DNA of 64,000 nt from Novosphingobium jiangmenense (lineage in GTDB: Bacteria; Pseudomonadota; Alphaproteobacteria; Sphingomonadales; Sphingomonadaceae), in the NCBI RefSeq assembly GCF_015694345.1, contig NZ_JADQDC010000002.1, forward strand, positions 62,001 through 126,000, read 5' to 3'. Both the position numbers and the translations under genes were made by a program. Positions 9,742 to 19,272 of this stretch are shown in pieces. The notes beneath the pieces are model-generated. The model saw only the letters and a list, made by a program, of their open reading frames with translations, was not told where the DNA came from and ran no database searches. The first letter of the stretch is position 1. Each line of letters starts with the position of its first letter.

Positions 9742-11624
9742 AGCGGGCTATCTGGCTTTGTGGAGCGGCCGCGCTGGCTTCGCTGTCCGGTGTCCTGCTG
9801 GCACAGGAATCGCTGCTCCCTCCGGGGTTTGACAATCCGCCCGCCCAGTCCAGGCCGGCTCCGCAGCGCAGCAATGCGCCAGCGCCTGCGCGAAGTGCCG
9901 CGCCCGCTGTTGCGCGACCGGCTGCGACGCAGGCGGCTACCCCTGCAGCCACGTCTTCGCCAGTGGTTCAGCCAATCCCCGATGCGGCTCCTGTCACCAG
10001 TGTTGGCGGCGGCGGCATCAGCGATCAGGCCTTGCTGGATTCGATCGATCCCGCGCTGCTGGCCAAGCTGATCGATTCCGCGCGGCCAAAGTCCGACATT
10101 CCGCCTGCCGGACGGCGCAGTCTCGACGTTGTCGGCGTGATCGACCAGCGCGATGGCGGCTTTCCTGCGGTATCGACGCATTATCTCAATGGCCCGTTCG
10201 TCGAAGGCGTGATCACGAAGATGCGCGGGCGGTTCGTCTCGCGTTGGGGCCACATCCTCGTCCGGCGCGCGCTCGCTAGCAGGCTGGCGACGCCGGTCGG
10301 CATGAACGGTGCGGACTGGGCGGCGATCCGGGCGCAGTTGCTGCTGCGCATGGGCGAAGCTGATGCCGCGCGCGCGATGGTGCAATCGGTCGACAGCGGC
10401 AATTTCACGCGCGGGTTGGAAGACGCGGCGATGGCGAGTTTCCTTGCCACCGCCGATCCGGTGGGCCTGTGCCCGATCACCGCGCTTACCGCAGCGGGCC
10501 GACCGGGCTGGGACTGGGAGCTTTCCCGCGCGATCTGCTCTTCGTTTGCCGACGAAGGTTCGAGCGCGATGGCGACGCTCGACAAGGCCTTGCGCCGTGG
10601 CACGGGCAGCAAGATCGATATTCTCCTCGCCCAGAAGTTTGCTGGCGCCGCAACCAATGCGCGGCGGGCGGTCAAGATCGAATGGGATGACGTTGAGGCC
10701 CTGACGCCGTGGAGCATCGGCCTGTCACTGGCGACAGGGCTTGAACCGCCGGAGGCGCTGCGGGCCAAGGCCGGGGCGCCTTATGCCTTGCTGGCAGCAC
10801 GCGCGCCGATGCTGCCGCTGGCCTCGCGCGCAGCCGCTGCCGACGTTGCCGCGGCGAGGGGGGCATTGTCGTCCACGGCGATGATCGACCTCTATTCGCA
10901 ACTCTACGCCTTGCGCGACGAGGAAGCCGCAGCAAGCGCCGAAGACGATTGGTCACGACGCGCCGAAACGCTGCGCACGGCCTACGTCGCGCCGGCCGAG
11001 GGCGATCGGCTCGATGCCATCCGGACCTTGTGGGGCGACGGCAACGACCCCGACCGCGCCTATGCAGGTCTCGTGCTGACATCGCACGCATCGGCGAGAA
11101 TACTCCCGGCCGAGGAACTTGCCGACAGCGCGGCCCCGCTGATTTCCTCGATGCTCACCGCCGGCCTCGATCGGAATGCGATCAAGTGGGCACGCTTCTG
11201 CCCGGTTGGCAGCGAGGCTTGGGGATTGCTGGTACTCGCCAACCCCGGGCGGGCTGCACGGACCGGCGCAGAAGGCCTCAATGCCTTTGCCGACAACGAC
11301 GATTCGACTGATTCGCTGCGCTCGCGCTTCCTGCTGGCGGGCATGATGGGGCTGGAGCGGGTCGATCCTGCCGCGGCACGCGATTTTGCCGGCAAGCTCG
11401 AAGTGGACTTCAATCGCCAGACGCGCTGGACCCGCGCCATTGATCAGGCAGCGGCTTCGAACAACCAGGCGCTGGTCGCCCTGCTTGCGGCTTTCGGGAT
11501 GCAAGGGGACAACTGGACCCGTATGACCCCGCTGCACCTGTACCACATCGTCTTGGCGCTTCACCGCGTCGGGCTTGATGCCGAAGCGCGGATGATTGCC
11601 GCCGAAGCCGTCGCGCGCGTCTGA
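9738..11624 (+). CDS. Exported alpha-helical protein of unknown function
   Basis: 628 residues from a GTG at 9738 that overlaps the preceding stop. A signal peptide is visible (MKRAIWLCGAAALASLSGVLLAQ), then a low-complexity stretch rich in Pro, Ala, Arg and Gln (about residues 30-85). The long remainder is Ala- and Leu-rich and looks helical, like a repeat scaffold. I do not recognise a catalytic motif or a named family. It belongs to the run 9598-11624-xerD-accA with a 2-base gap to xerD. I infer a periplasmic or envelope structural role; the function is unknown. Confidence 0.72.
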   Translation: MKRAIWLCGAAALASLSGVLLAQESLLPPGFDNPPAQSRPAPQRSNAPAPARSAAPAVARPAATQAATPAATSSPVVQPIPDAAPVTSVGGGGISDQALLDSIDPALLAKLIDSARPKSDIPPAGRRSLDVVGVIDQRDGGFPAVSTHYLNGPFVEGVITKMRGRFVSRWGHILVRRALASRLATPVGMNGADWAAIRAQLLLRMGEADAARAMVQSVDSGNFTRGLEDAAMASFLATADPVGLCPITALTAAGRPGWDWELSRAICSSFADEGSSAMATLDKALRRGTGSKIDILLAQKFAGAATNARRAVKIEWDDVEALTPWSIGLSLATGLEPPEALRAKAGAPYALLAARAPMLPLASRAAAADVAAARGALSSTAMIDLYSQLYALRDEEAAASAEDDWSRRAETLRTAYVAPAEGDRLDAIRTLWGDGNDPDRAYAGLVLTSHASARILPAEELADSAAPLISSMLTAGLDRNAIKWARFCPVGSEAWGLLVLANPGRAARTGAEGLNAFADNDDSTDSLRSRFLLAGMMGLERVDPAAARDFAGKLEVDFNRQTRWTRAIDQAAASNNQALVALLAAFGMQGDNWTRMTPLHLYHIVLALHRVGLDAEARMIAAEAVARV

Positions 11625-11626
11625 AG

Positions 11627-12523
11627 GTGAGCGCTGCGGAAGGCAAGGCGAAGGCCGAACCGGCAGTCGAGGACTTTCTGGCGATGCTCGCGGCGCAGCG
11701 CGGCGCCGCTGCCAATACTCTGGCGGCATACCGGCGCGATCTCATGGGCGCGGCGGAAGCAATCGGCCCGCTGGCCGCTGCCACGCGCGAAGACATAGCC
11801 CGTCTGGCGGGAGTTTTCGCCGATCTTGCCCCGTCCTCGCTGGCGCGAAAGTCGTCTGCACTGCGTCAGTTCTACGGCTTTCTCGTCGACGAAGGGGTGA
11901 GAGACGACGATCCTTCGGCAGCCTTGCCCCGTCCGCGCGCAAGGCGACCATTGCCCCGATTGCTCGACCACGATCAGGTCGGCGCGCTCTTCCGACAGGC
12001 AGAAGCCGATGCTGCAGAGGGCACGCCCGAAGGGGTGCGGATGCTGGCGCTGCTCGAACTGCTCTATGGTTCGGGCCTGCGCGCGACTGAATTGATGTCA
12101 CTGCCGCTGGCGGCAGTGCCGCGCGATGCTCCGTTCCTGACGATCACCGGCAAGGGCGGCGTGCAGCGGATGGTCCCGGTTTCGGGGCGAGCGGTGAAGG
12201 CGCTGGCGGACTGGCTGGTCATGCGCGGGAAGGGCGGGCGCTTCGTCTTTCCCAGCCCGCGTGGCGGATACCTGTCACGGGTGCGCCTGTTCCAGCTGCT
12301 GCGCGACCTCGCGTTGCGTGCCGGGCTGGATCCGGAAAAAGTCAGCCCGCACGTATTGCGCCACGCCTTCGCCACGCATCTTCTCGAAGGCGGCGCAGAT
12401 CTGCGCGTGTTGCAGACGCTGCTTGGCCATGCCGACATCGCGACCACGCAAATCTATACGCACGTCGATTCCGCGAGGCTCGTCGCGCTGGTCAACGAGC
12501 GCCATCCGCTTGCGCGCAGTTGA
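11627..12523 (+). CDS. xerD: Tyrosine recombinase XerD
   Basis: Site-specific recombinase that with XerC resolves chromosome dimers at dif. It is 298 residues from a GTG at 11627, two bases after the preceding stop. The N-terminal SAM-like core-binding domain covers about 15-100. The catalytic domain shows the conserved set: Arg in [13 protein letters not shown], Lys in TGKGGVQR, His-x-x-Arg in [12 protein letters not shown], His in [11 protein letters not shown], and the nucleophile Tyr in IYTHVD. Length and lack of adjacent mobile functions fit housekeeping XerD rather than a phage integrase. XerC cannot be excluded from sequence alone. Confidence 0.92.
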   Translation: MSAAEGKAKAEPAVEDFLAMLAAQRGAAANTLAAYRRDLMGAAEAIGPLAAATREDIARLAGVFADLAPSSLARKSSALRQFYGFLVDEGVRDDDPSAALPRPRARRPLPRLLDHDQVGALFRQAEADAAEGTPEGVRMLALLELLYGSGLRATELMSLPLAAVPRDAPFLTITGKGGVQRMVPVSGRAVKALADWLVMRGKGGRFVFPSPRGGYLSRVRLFQLLRDLALRAGLDPEKVSPHVLRHAFATHLLEGGADLRVLQTLLGHADIATTQIYTHVDSARLVALVNERHPLARS

Positions 12524-12555
12524 CCAAATCGGCGCTCGCGCCTAGCGGAATGGCC

Positions 12556-13500
12556 ATGATTTCCTACCTTGAATTCGAGAAGCCGGTCGCCGCGCTGGAA
12601 GCCCGCATCGCCGAACTGCGCCAGACGGCGCAGGGCGGAGACATCGACATCTCGTCCGAGATCCGCAGGCTCGAGAACAAGTCGGCCGAACTGCTCGCCA
12701 GCACCTACAAGGCGCTGACGCCCTGGCAGAAGACGCAGGTCGCGCGCCACCCGTCGCGTCCGCATTTCAAGGACTACGTGGAGAAGATCTTCACGGATTT
12801 CATGCCCTTGGGTGGCGACCGCCTCTATGGCGAAGATCAGGCCATCGTGGGCGGCTTCGCCAGGCTCGACGGTCGGCGCGTGATGCTGATCGGTCACGAG
12901 AAGGGCAACGACACGCAAAGCCGCATCCGCCACAACTTCGGCATGGGCAAGCCCGAGGGCTATCGCAAGGCCATCCGCCTGATGGAAATGGCCAGCCGAT
13001 TCGGGCTGCCGGTGGTGACGCTGGTCGACACCTCCGGTGCCTTTCCGGGCGTCGAGGCCGAAGAGCGCGGTCAGGCCGAGGCGATTGCACGCTCGACAGA
13101 GGCCTGCCTTGCCTTGGGCGTACCCATGGTCGCGACGATCGTGGGTGAGGGCGGTTCCGGCGGCGCCGTGGCCCTTGCCAGTGCCGAGCGGGTACTGATG
13201 CTCGAACATGCCGTCTATTCGGTCATTTCGCCCGAAGGCTGCGCCTCGATCCTCTGGCGCACGGCAGAGAAGGCGGCTGACGCTGCCGAGGCGATGAAGG
13301 TTACGGCACAGGACCTGCTGGCCTTGGGCGTGATCGACCGCATCGTGCGCGAACCGGTGGGCGGTGCCCACCGCGATCCCGCGGCGACCTGTGCCGCTCT
13401 GGGCAAGGCGATTGGCGAGGAGCTTGATGCCCTGTCCGGTCGCCCCGCCGATGAACTGCGCAATCTCCGGGCAGAACGTTTCCTCCGCATCGGTGCATGA
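12556..13500 (+). CDS. accA: Acetyl-CoA carboxylase, carboxyltransferase subunit alpha
   Basis: With AccD transfers the carboxyl group from biotin to acetyl-CoA, making malonyl-CoA for fatty acid synthesis. It is 314 residues starting at [12 protein letters not shown], which aligns with the usual AccA N terminus; an ATG two codons upstream (12550) is an alternative. Characteristic segments are [53 protein letters not shown] and [14 protein letters not shown] [14 protein letters not shown]. It lies 32 bases after xerD in the same direction. Confidence 0.96.
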   Translation: MISYLEFEKPVAALEARIAELRQTAQGGDIDISSEIRRLENKSAELLASTYKALTPWQKTQVARHPSRPHFKDYVEKIFTDFMPLGGDRLYGEDQAIVGGFARLDGRRVMLIGHEKGNDTQSRIRHNFGMGKPEGYRKAIRLMEMASRFGLPVVTLVDTSGAFPGVEAEERGQAEAIARSTEACLALGVPMVATIVGEGGSGGAVALASAERVLMLEHAVYSVISPEGCASILWRTAEKAADAAEAMKVTAQDLLALGVIDRIVREPVGGAHRDPAATCAALGKAIGEELDALSGRPADELRNLRAERFLRIGA

Positions 13501-13620
13501 TGGCCCGCGCCGTCTGGCGCTCGGGAACCGGATTTGCGACAAGACGGTTGTTGGACCAGTTCCCTGGCGGAGCCGGCGCGCTGCGCATGGCTGCCAGATC
13601 GCTGTCTTGGGGAGATCACG

Positions 13621-15102
13621 ATGCCTTTTGCCCGCCGTTCGCGCGCGACGTTCCTGACCGTTTCGGTCCTGGCCATGTCGGCGCTTCCCGCCTGCGTCAG
13701 CCAGACCGGCAGTCCCGCTACCGCGCAGGGCACGGTCCAGACGATCAGCGCCGCTGACAAGAAGCAGGGCTCCGAAGCGCATCCGCAGCTGCTGCAGGAG
13801 TTCGGTGGCGCACTGACCGGGCCTCAGGCTACCTATGTCGAGACGGTCGGCAAGAACATCGCCGTGCAATCGGGCCTGAGCAACGCCCGTGGCGATTTCA
13901 CCGTGACCCTGCTCAATTCGCCGGTGAACAATGCTTTCGCCATTCCCGGCGGCTACGTTTACGTCACGCGCCAGCTGGCGGCCCTGATGAATAACGAGGC
14001 CGAGCTTGCCGGCGTTCTCGGCCACGAAGTCGGCCACGTTGCGGCACGTCACGCGGCCAAGCGCCACAGCGCGGCCACGCGCAATTCGCTGCTTGGTGCC
14101 CTCGGCACAATTCTCTCTGGCGCATTGCTTGGAAACGGCGCGCTCGGGCAGATCGGGCAGCAGATTTTTTCGACCGGAAGCCAGCTGCTGACGCTGAAGT
14201 ATTCGCGCGGACAGGAAACCGAAGCCGACAACCTCGGCATCACCTACCTGCAGCGCGCGGGATATGATCCGCGCGCCATGTCGACCGTGCTGCAGAGCCT
14301 GGCGAATCAGAATGCGCTCGACGCCAGCGTGAAGGGCACGACGAATCAGGTGCCCGAATGGGCCAGCACGCACCCGGATCCGGCTTCGCGCGTCCGCGCT
14401 GCGCTGTCGCGGGCGGGTTCGGCAACCGGAAAGACGAATCGCGATACGTTCCTCGCTGGCATCAACGGACTGACGTACGGCGACGATCCCGCCCAAGGCA
14501 TCGTCGACGGTGCAAGCTTCGTGCATCCGGCATTGCGACTCGCCTTCCGTGCGCCCGACGGGTTCTATCTGGTGAACGGGACGCGCGCAGTCTCGATCTC
14601 GGGGCAGAGCGGCAAGGGCGAGTTCTCTACTGCCACCTACAGCGGCAATCTCGAAAGCTACGTCCGTTCCGTGTTCGCTGGCCTTTCGAGCCAGCAACAA
14701 CTTGCACCGACAACGATCGAGCGGACCACTGTCAACGGCATTCCCGCCATGTATGGCGCGGCGCGCGTGAACAGCGGCAACGGACAGGTCGATGTCGTGG
14801 TGTTCGCCTACGAGTTCGGCCCGCAGCAGGCCTATCACTTCTCGACGATCAGCCAGGCAGGGCAGGCTTCGCAGTTCGATGCCATGTTCCGCTCGATCCG
14901 GCGGATCAGCGCGACAGAAGCTGCGGCAGTCAAGCCGCGCAAGCTTTCGGTGGTGACTGTAAAGTCGGGCGACACCGTGGCGTCGCTGGCAAAGCGCATG
15001 GCCTATACCGATCAGCCGTTGCAGCGCTTCCTGGTCCTCAATGCGCTCAACGCCAACAGCCGGCTTGTCCCGGGCCAGAAGGTCAAGCTTGTAGTATACT
15101 GA
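13621..15102 (+). CDS. M48 family metallopeptidase with C-terminal LysM domain
   Basis: 493 residues from the ATG at 13621, preceded by GGGGAG. The N terminus is a signal peptide ending in a lipobox-like LPAC, so it is probably a lipoprotein. The zinc-peptidase signature is HEVGH at 135-139, in the context GHEVGHVAARHAAKRH; ETEADNLG further on carries the third ligand. The last 50 residues (VKSGDTVASLAKRM onward to GQKVKLVVY) form a LysM peptidoglycan-binding domain. This architecture fits a periplasmic quality-control protease of the BepA/LoiP kind anchored near the cell wall. It follows accA by 120 bases. Confidence 0.9.
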   Translation: MPFARRSRATFLTVSVLAMSALPACVSQTGSPATAQGTVQTISAADKKQGSEAHPQLLQEFGGALTGPQATYVETVGKNIAVQSGLSNARGDFTVTLLNSPVNNAFAIPGGYVYVTRQLAALMNNEAELAGVLGHEVGHVAARHAAKRHSAATRNSLLGALGTILSGALLGNGALGQIGQQIFSTGSQLLTLKYSRGQETEADNLGITYLQRAGYDPRAMSTVLQSLANQNALDASVKGTTNQVPEWASTHPDPASRVRAALSRAGSATGKTNRDTFLAGINGLTYGDDPAQGIVDGASFVHPALRLAFRAPDGFYLVNGTRAVSISGQSGKGEFSTATYSGNLESYVRSVFAGLSSQQQLAPTTIERTTVNGIPAMYGAARVNSGNGQVDVVVFAYEFGPQQAYHFSTISQAGQASQFDAMFRSIRRISATEAAAVKPRKLSVVTVKSGDTVASLAKRMAYTDQPLQRFLVLNALNANSRLVPGQKVKLVVY

Positions 15103-15152
15103 AGCTGCCATGGCGCAGGGGCAGCTCGCTCCTGCGCCAAGCGCACAAATGA

Positions 15153-15187
15153 AAGAGGCGACCGCATCGCGACCGCCTCTTCCTTTT
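15153..15187. terminator. Bidirectional terminator between the M48 gene and flp
   Basis: An 8-bp perfect inverted repeat (AAGAGGCG at 15153-15160 and CGCCTCTT at 15174-15181) is followed by CCTTTT on the plus strand. It has a T-rich flank on the minus strand as well. It sits between two convergent genes and can serve both. Confidence 0.65.
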
Positions 15188-15219
15188 AGATCGGCTGAAA
15201 AGCCGGTCAGCTGCCGCTA

Positions 15220-15399
15220 TTAGGCGGTCGGGCTGGCCGAATCCATTTCGCCGGAAACGTTGTTGAAGGTGTTGCCCAGCGAGGTGCCCAGCGAGGTCAT
15301 GGCGCCGATGGCAGCAACAGCAACGAGAGCAGCGATCAGGCCGTATTCGATCGCGGTTGCACCTTCGTTGTTGGCGAGCAGGTCACGGAAAAGCTTCAT
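15220..15399 (-). CDS. Flp/Fap family type IVb pilin
   Basis: 59-residue pilin for the Tad (tight adherence) pilus. It begins MKLFRDLLANNEGATAIEYG: a short basic leader, a prepilin-peptidase site at the Gly before ATAIEYG, the conserved Glu-Tyr pair, then a single hydrophobic helix LIAALVAVAAIGA. The C-terminal tail is small and polar. The ribosome-binding site AGGAGA is visible just upstream on the minus strand. The rest of the Tad machine (cpaA-cpaF, tadB, tadC) is not in this window, but TadE/TadG-like genes are 4-10 kb away on the same strand. Confidence 0.9.
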   Translation of the reverse strand: MKLFRDLLANNEGATAIEYGLIAALVAVAAIGAMTSLGTSLGNTFNNVSGEMDSASPTA

Positions 15400-15505
15400 G
15401 TCGGTCTCCTAGAGTTGATTTGCTTCGTTCTTCCCGTCCCGCTCCATTTTTGTCCCCGGAGCGAGCATTCGTAGTCTTACTGATCAAAACCTAAGGACTG
15501 GTTAA

Positions 15506-15685
15506 TCAGCCGTTGGTCTTCTCTTGGGTGTTTTCATTGACAGTGACGTACATGTTGTACATCGCTTCGCTGAAGTTCTTCATGCCGAACGTTGCGGCAA
15601 GACCGACCAGAGAGATCAGCAAGCCGTATTCGATGGCTGTAGCACCGCGATCATTGCGGAAGATCTTTCGAAGAAGGGTCTTCAT
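15506..15685 (-). CDS. Flp/Fap family type IVb pilin, second copy
   Basis: 59 residues from the ATG at 15685: MKTLLRKIFRNDRGATAIEYG then LLISLVGLAATFG. It has the same processing site (Gly before ATAIEYG) and Glu-Tyr pair as its downstream neighbour, but the C-terminal half is different (NFSEAMYNMYVTVNENTQ). It may therefore be a minor or alternative pilin. The open frame extends upstream to 15859, but that part overlaps mutT on the other strand and is rejected. It lies 106 bases upstream of the other pilin gene, in the same direction. Confidence 0.88.
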   Translation of the reverse strand: MKTLLRKIFRNDRGATAIEYGLLISLVGLAATFGMKNFSEAMYNMYVTVNENTQEKTNG

Positions 15686-15760
15686 TTTCTTTCCCAACGA
15701 TTGCGGCGTAGGTTGGTCTACGATCGCATTCCTAAGAAAAGGTTGACGGGGCCGGCACGC

Positions 15761-16210
15761 ATGGAAAGTTTCTCGACAGTCATGGTCGTGGTTGCCTTGG
15801 CCCTGATCGATGCCAAGGGCAGGGTGCTTGTGCAGCAACGTCCCGCAGACAAGCAGCATGGCGGGTTGTGGGAGTTCCCCGGCGGCAAAGTGGAAGCCGG
15901 CGAATCGTGCGAGCAGGCGATTGTAAGAGAAATCGACGAGGAGCTCGGGTTGACCGTGAAGGCTTCGGCGCTTTTTCCGATTTCCTTTGCAAATCAGGTT
16001 GCTTCACCGGGCGGACGATCGATCGTCCTCCTTCTGTATGGTGCCCGCGAGTGGTCGGGCGTAGCGGTCGCACTGGAGCCCGGATCGGCGGTTCTCTGGG
16101 TTGACGCACAACAGATGCTGGCGTTGCCCATGCCCCCTCTCGACGTTCCTCTGGCTCGTGCGATCATTCCTTTGCTTGAAGGGGTTGCCAAAGCTGAAAC
16201 AGCCTCCTAA
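15761..16210 (+). CDS. mutT: 8-oxo-dGTP diphosphatase, MutT/Nudix family
   Basis: 149 residues from the ATG at 15761. The Nudix box reads GGKVEAGESCEQAIVREIDEELG, matching Gx5Ex7REUxEExGU exactly. WEFPGGK just before it and the QQRPADKQHGGLWEF segment are typical of MutT. It sanitises oxidised dGTP in the cytoplasm and so prevents A-to-C transversions. It is divergent from the second flp gene with a 75-base gap. The open frame extends upstream to 15524, but that extension runs antisense to flp. Confidence 0.88.
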   Translation: MESFSTVMVVVALALIDAKGRVLVQQRPADKQHGGLWEFPGGKVEAGESCEQAIVREIDEELGLTVKASALFPISFANQVASPGGRSIVLLLYGAREWSGVAVALEPGSAVLWVDAQQMLALPMPPLDVPLARAIIPLLEGVAKAETAS

Positions 16211-16225
16211 AGGCGCGTCTCCCAA

Positions 16226-16302
16226 GCACCCGTAGCTCAGCTGGATAGAGCATCAGACTACGAATCTGAGGGTCGGACGTTCGAATCGTTCCGGGTGCGC
16301 CA
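16226..16302 (+). tRNA. tRNA-Arg(ACG), copy 1
   Basis: 77-nt cloverleaf with encoded CCA. The acceptor stem is GCACCCG/CGGGTGC. The anticodon stem TCAGA/TCTGA holds the loop CTACGAA, so the anticodon is ACG (Arg, read as inosine at position 34). The T arm contains GTTCGAATC. It is identical to the copy starting at 16366. Confidence 0.97.
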
Positions 16303-16365
16303 CTTCCTTCGGGGAGTGATTCGGGAAAGGAATCGCACCCAGGTGCGTTCCGCATTTGTTGGTGA

Positions 16366-16442
16366 GCACCCGTAGCTCAGCTGGATAGAGCATCAGACTA
16401 CGAATCTGAGGGTCGGACGTTCGAATCGTTCCGGGTGCGCCA
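16366..16442 (+). tRNA. tRNA-Arg(ACG), copy 2
   Basis: Identical over all 77 bases to the copy at 16226-16302 and separated from it by 63 bases. Same acceptor stem, ACG anticodon and encoded CCA. A strong terminator follows 18 bases later, so the pair is probably one transcript. Confidence 0.97.
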
Positions 16443-16460
16443 TCAACAGAATGAAGAAGA

Positions 16461-16486
16461 GGCCCGCCGCCGCGCGGGCCTTTTTC
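16461..16486 (+). terminator. Rho-independent terminator after the tRNA-Arg pair
   Basis: GGCCCGC (16461-16467) pairs with GCGGGCC (16474-16480), followed immediately by TTTTT. It ends the tandem tRNA-Arg transcript. Confidence 0.88.
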
Positions 16487-16675
16487 GTTTGCACTTCCAC
16501 AATCCCTGCTGCGACCGCGAAGCGGAAACCGGATTGGTTCCCTGCATTTGCATAGGTATCCGTCAAAGGTTCGTTTCGTCCGAACGACGTTGCGAACGTC
16601 GCAAGCTAGGGTATAGGCTTTTCCGGTGTTCCGGACCCTACGGAACCCGAGGCTGCCAGAAGAGGAAACCCAGAC

Positions 16676-17815
16676 TTGGCAAAGTCCCCGAGGCCCAGAG
16701 CCACTGCATCTGCCGCAAAACCTGCTGCGAGGCGCGCCGCGAAGCCCGCTGCCGCAGCCGAGCCGATCATCGCTTCCGACGTTGCCGAAGAAGCGGCCTT
16801 TGCCTTGCGCAGCCTTCAGCAGGCGCACGCGAACAACAAGCGCTATGACGCGAGCGACGAGGAACTGCTCAAGTTCTACGAGCAGATGGTGCTGATTCGC
16901 CGCTTCGAGGAAAAGGCCGGCCAGCTTTACGGTCTCGGCCTGATTGGCGGCTTCTGCCACCTCTACATCGGCCAGGAGGCCGTTGCCGTCGGTCTGCAGT
17001 CGGCGCTGAAGGAAGGGCACGACAGCGTCATTACCGGCTATCGCGATCATGGCCACATGCTCGCCTACGGCATCGATCCCAAGGTGATCATGGCCGAATT
17101 GACCGGACGCGGCGCGGGCATCTCGCGCGGCAAGGGCGGTTCGATGCACATGTTCAGCACCGACCACAAGTTCTACGGCGGTCACGGCATCGTCGGCGCG
17201 CAGGTGCCCCTCGGCGCGGGTCTGGCGTTCGCGCACAAGTACCGCAACGATGGCGGCGTGTGCATGGCCTACTTCGGCGATGGCGCTTCGAATCAGGGCC
17301 AGGTCTACGAAACCTTCAACATGGCCGCGTTGTGGAAGCTGCCGATCATCTTCGTGGTCGAGAACAACGGCTACGCCATGGGCACCGCCGTGAAGCGCGG
17401 CTCGGCCGAGACGCACTTCTACCGCCGCGGCACCGCGTTCCGCATTCCCGGCATGGACGTGAACGGCATGGACGTGCTGGAAGTCCGCCAGGCTGCCGAA
17501 GTTGCGCTCGAATATGTCCGCGCCGGCAACGGTCCGGTGCTGATGGAGCTCAAGACCTATCGCTATCGCGGCCATTCGATGTCGGACCCTGCAAAGTATC
17601 GCAGCCGCGAGGAAGTGCAGGAAATGCGCGACAACCACGATCCGATCGAAGGTGCCAAGGCGGAACTGCTCAAGCGCGGCGTGACCGAGGACAAGATCAA
17701 GGAAATCGACAAGCGCATTCGCCAGGTCGTCGCCGAATCGGCAGACTTCGCCGAGACATCGCCCGAGCCCGATGTGGCCGAGCTTTATACCGACGTACTG
17801 GTGGAGACCTATTGA
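16676..17815 (+). CDS. pdhA: Pyruvate dehydrogenase E1 component, alpha subunit
   Basis: 379 residues from a TTG at 16676; no ATG fits the conserved N terminus, and AGAGGAAA lies upstream. An Ala/Lys-rich stretch of about 40 residues precedes the conserved domain. The thiamine-diphosphate motif begins [18 protein letters not shown] and ends in VENNGYAMG. The phosphorylation-loop region [15 protein letters not shown] is conserved. Together with PdhB it decarboxylates pyruvate and acetylates the lipoyl arm of E2. The TTG start and low-complexity leader make the exact N terminus the only doubt. pdhB follows after 1 base. Confidence 0.95.
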   Translation: MAKSPRPRATASAAKPAARRAAKPAAAAEPIIASDVAEEAAFALRSLQQAHANNKRYDASDEELLKFYEQMVLIRRFEEKAGQLYGLGLIGGFCHLYIGQEAVAVGLQSALKEGHDSVITGYRDHGHMLAYGIDPKVIMAELTGRGAGISRGKGGSMHMFSTDHKFYGGHGIVGAQVPLGAGLAFAHKYRNDGGVCMAYFGDGASNQGQVYETFNMAALWKLPIIFVVENNGYAMGTAVKRGSAETHFYRRGTAFRIPGMDVNGMDVLEVRQAAEVALEYVRAGNGPVLMELKTYRYRGHSMSDPAKYRSREEVQEMRDNHDPIEGAKAELLKRGVTEDKIKEIDKRIRQVVAESADFAETSPEPDVAELYTDVLVETY

Positions 17816-17816
17816 G

Positions 17817-19208
17817 ATGGCCATCGAACTGAAGATGCCCGCGCTCTCCCCGACGATGGAGGAGGGCACGCTTGCCAAGTGGCTGGTCAAGGCCGGCGAC
17901 GAAGTGAAGTCCGGCGATATCCTCGCCGAGATCGAGACCGACAAGGCAACGATGGAATTCGAAGCGATCGACGAAGGCACGATCGGCGAAATCCTCGTGG
18001 CCGAAGGTACCGAAGGGGTGAAAGTCGGCACCGTGATCGCCACGATCAAGGGTGATGACGATGCCGCCGCACCGGCTCCCGCCGCTGCTGCTCCTGCCGT
18101 CGAACAGAAGGCCGCCGAGAGCGAGGCACCTGCCGGTCAGGACGCCAAGGCCAAGGCCGCCGCTGCGATCGCTCCGAAGAGCGATGCCAAGCCCGCCGCC
18201 GATCCCGAACTTCCCGCCGGCACGACCATGGTCCCGACCACGGTGCGCGAAGCTCTGCGCGATGCCATGGCGGAGGAAATGCGCTCTGACGATCGCGTCT
18301 TCGTGATGGGCGAGGAAGTGGCCGAGTACCAGGGCGCCTACAAGGTGACCCAGGGCCTGCTCGAAGAGTTCGGTCCGCAGCGCGTGATCGATACGCCAAT
18401 CACCGAGTACGGTTTTGCCGGCATCGGTGCGGGCGCGGCCATGGGTGGCCTGCGTCCGGTCATCGAGTTCATGACGTTCAACTTCGCCATGCAGGCGATT
18501 GACCACATCATCAACTCGGCCGCCAAGACCAACTACATGTCCGGCGGCCAGATGCGCTGCCCGATCGTGTTCCGTGGTCCCAACGGCGCCGCCAGCCGCG
18601 TTGGTGCGCAGCACTCGCAGAACTATGGTCCGTGGTACGCCAGCGTTCCCGGCCTCGTCGTCATCGCGCCTTACGACAGCGCCGATGCCAAGGGCCTGCT
18701 CCGCGCCGCGATCCGCAGCGAGGACCCGGTCGTCTTCCTCGAGAACGAGCTGGTCTACGGCCGCACCTTCGACGTGCCGCAGATCGACGATTTCGTTCTG
18801 CCGATCGGCAAGGCGCGCATCGTCCGTCCGGGCAAGGACGTGACGATCGTGTCCTACTCGATCGGCGTCGGCTTCGCGCTCGAAGCCGCCGAGCAGCTTG
18901 CGGCCGAAGGCATTGACGCCGAAGTGATCGATCTGCGCACGCTGCGTCCGCTCGACAAGGAAACCGTGCTGGCCTCGCTCGCCAAGACCAACCGCATGGT
19001 CGTGGCCGAGGAAGGCTTCCCGGTCTGCTCGATCGCGTCGGAAATCATCGCCATCTGCATGGAAGAGGGCTTCGATCACCTCGACGCCCCGGTCCTGCGC
19101 GTGTGCGACGAGGACGTGCCGCTCCCTTACGCTGCCAACCTCGAGAAGCTCGCGCTGATCGATGCCGGCAAGATCGTCGCTGCGGTGCGCAAGGTCTGCT
19201 ATCGCTGA
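17817..19208 (+). CDS. pdhB: Pyruvate dehydrogenase E1 component, beta subunit, with N-terminal lipoyl domain
   Basis: 463 residues, longer than a bare E1 beta (about 330). The extra part is a lipoyl domain at residues 1-80, with the lipoylation site [12 protein letters not shown], followed by an Ala/Pro-rich linker (about 82-140). The E1 beta domain begins around [16 protein letters not shown] and includes [31 protein letters not shown] and [14 protein letters not shown]. This fusion is established in alphaproteobacterial PDH complexes. E2 and E3 genes are not in the window. Its ATG is 1 base after the pdhA stop. Confidence 0.96.
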   Translation: MAIELKMPALSPTMEEGTLAKWLVKAGDEVKSGDILAEIETDKATMEFEAIDEGTIGEILVAEGTEGVKVGTVIATIKGDDDAAAPAPAAAAPAVEQKAAESEAPAGQDAKAKAAAAIAPKSDAKPAADPELPAGTTMVPTTVREALRDAMAEEMRSDDRVFVMGEEVAEYQGAYKVTQGLLEEFGPQRVIDTPITEYGFAGIGAGAAMGGLRPVIEFMTFNFAMQAIDHIINSAAKTNYMSGGQMRCPIVFRGPNGAASRVGAQHSQNYGPWYASVPGLVVIAPYDSADAKGLLRAAIRSEDPVVFLENELVYGRTFDVPQIDDFVLPIGKARIVRPGKDVTIVSYSIGVGFALEAAEQLAAEGIDAEVIDLRTLRPLDKETVLASLAKTNRMVVAEEGFPVCSIASEIIAICMEEGFDHLDAPVLRVCDEDVPLPYAANLEKLALIDAGKIVAAVRKVCYR

Positions 19209-19236
19209 CCTGCATCGCGCATCTGCAATCAGGGAA

Positions 19237-19266
19237 GGGCGTCGGTGCATTCCGGCGCCCTTTCTT
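19237..19266 (+). terminator. Terminator after pdhB
   Basis: GGGCGTCGG (19237-19245) pairs with CCGGCGCCC (19252-19260; one G-U pair), followed by TTTC. It lies between the end of pdhB and the convergent Tad-related gene. Confidence 0.65.
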
Positions 19267-19272
19267 CATCGA

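Noticed and set aside
12454..15111. 885-codon open frame antisense to accA and the M48 gene
   Set aside because: Shadow of two real genes; spans an intergenic gap and has no recognisable domain.
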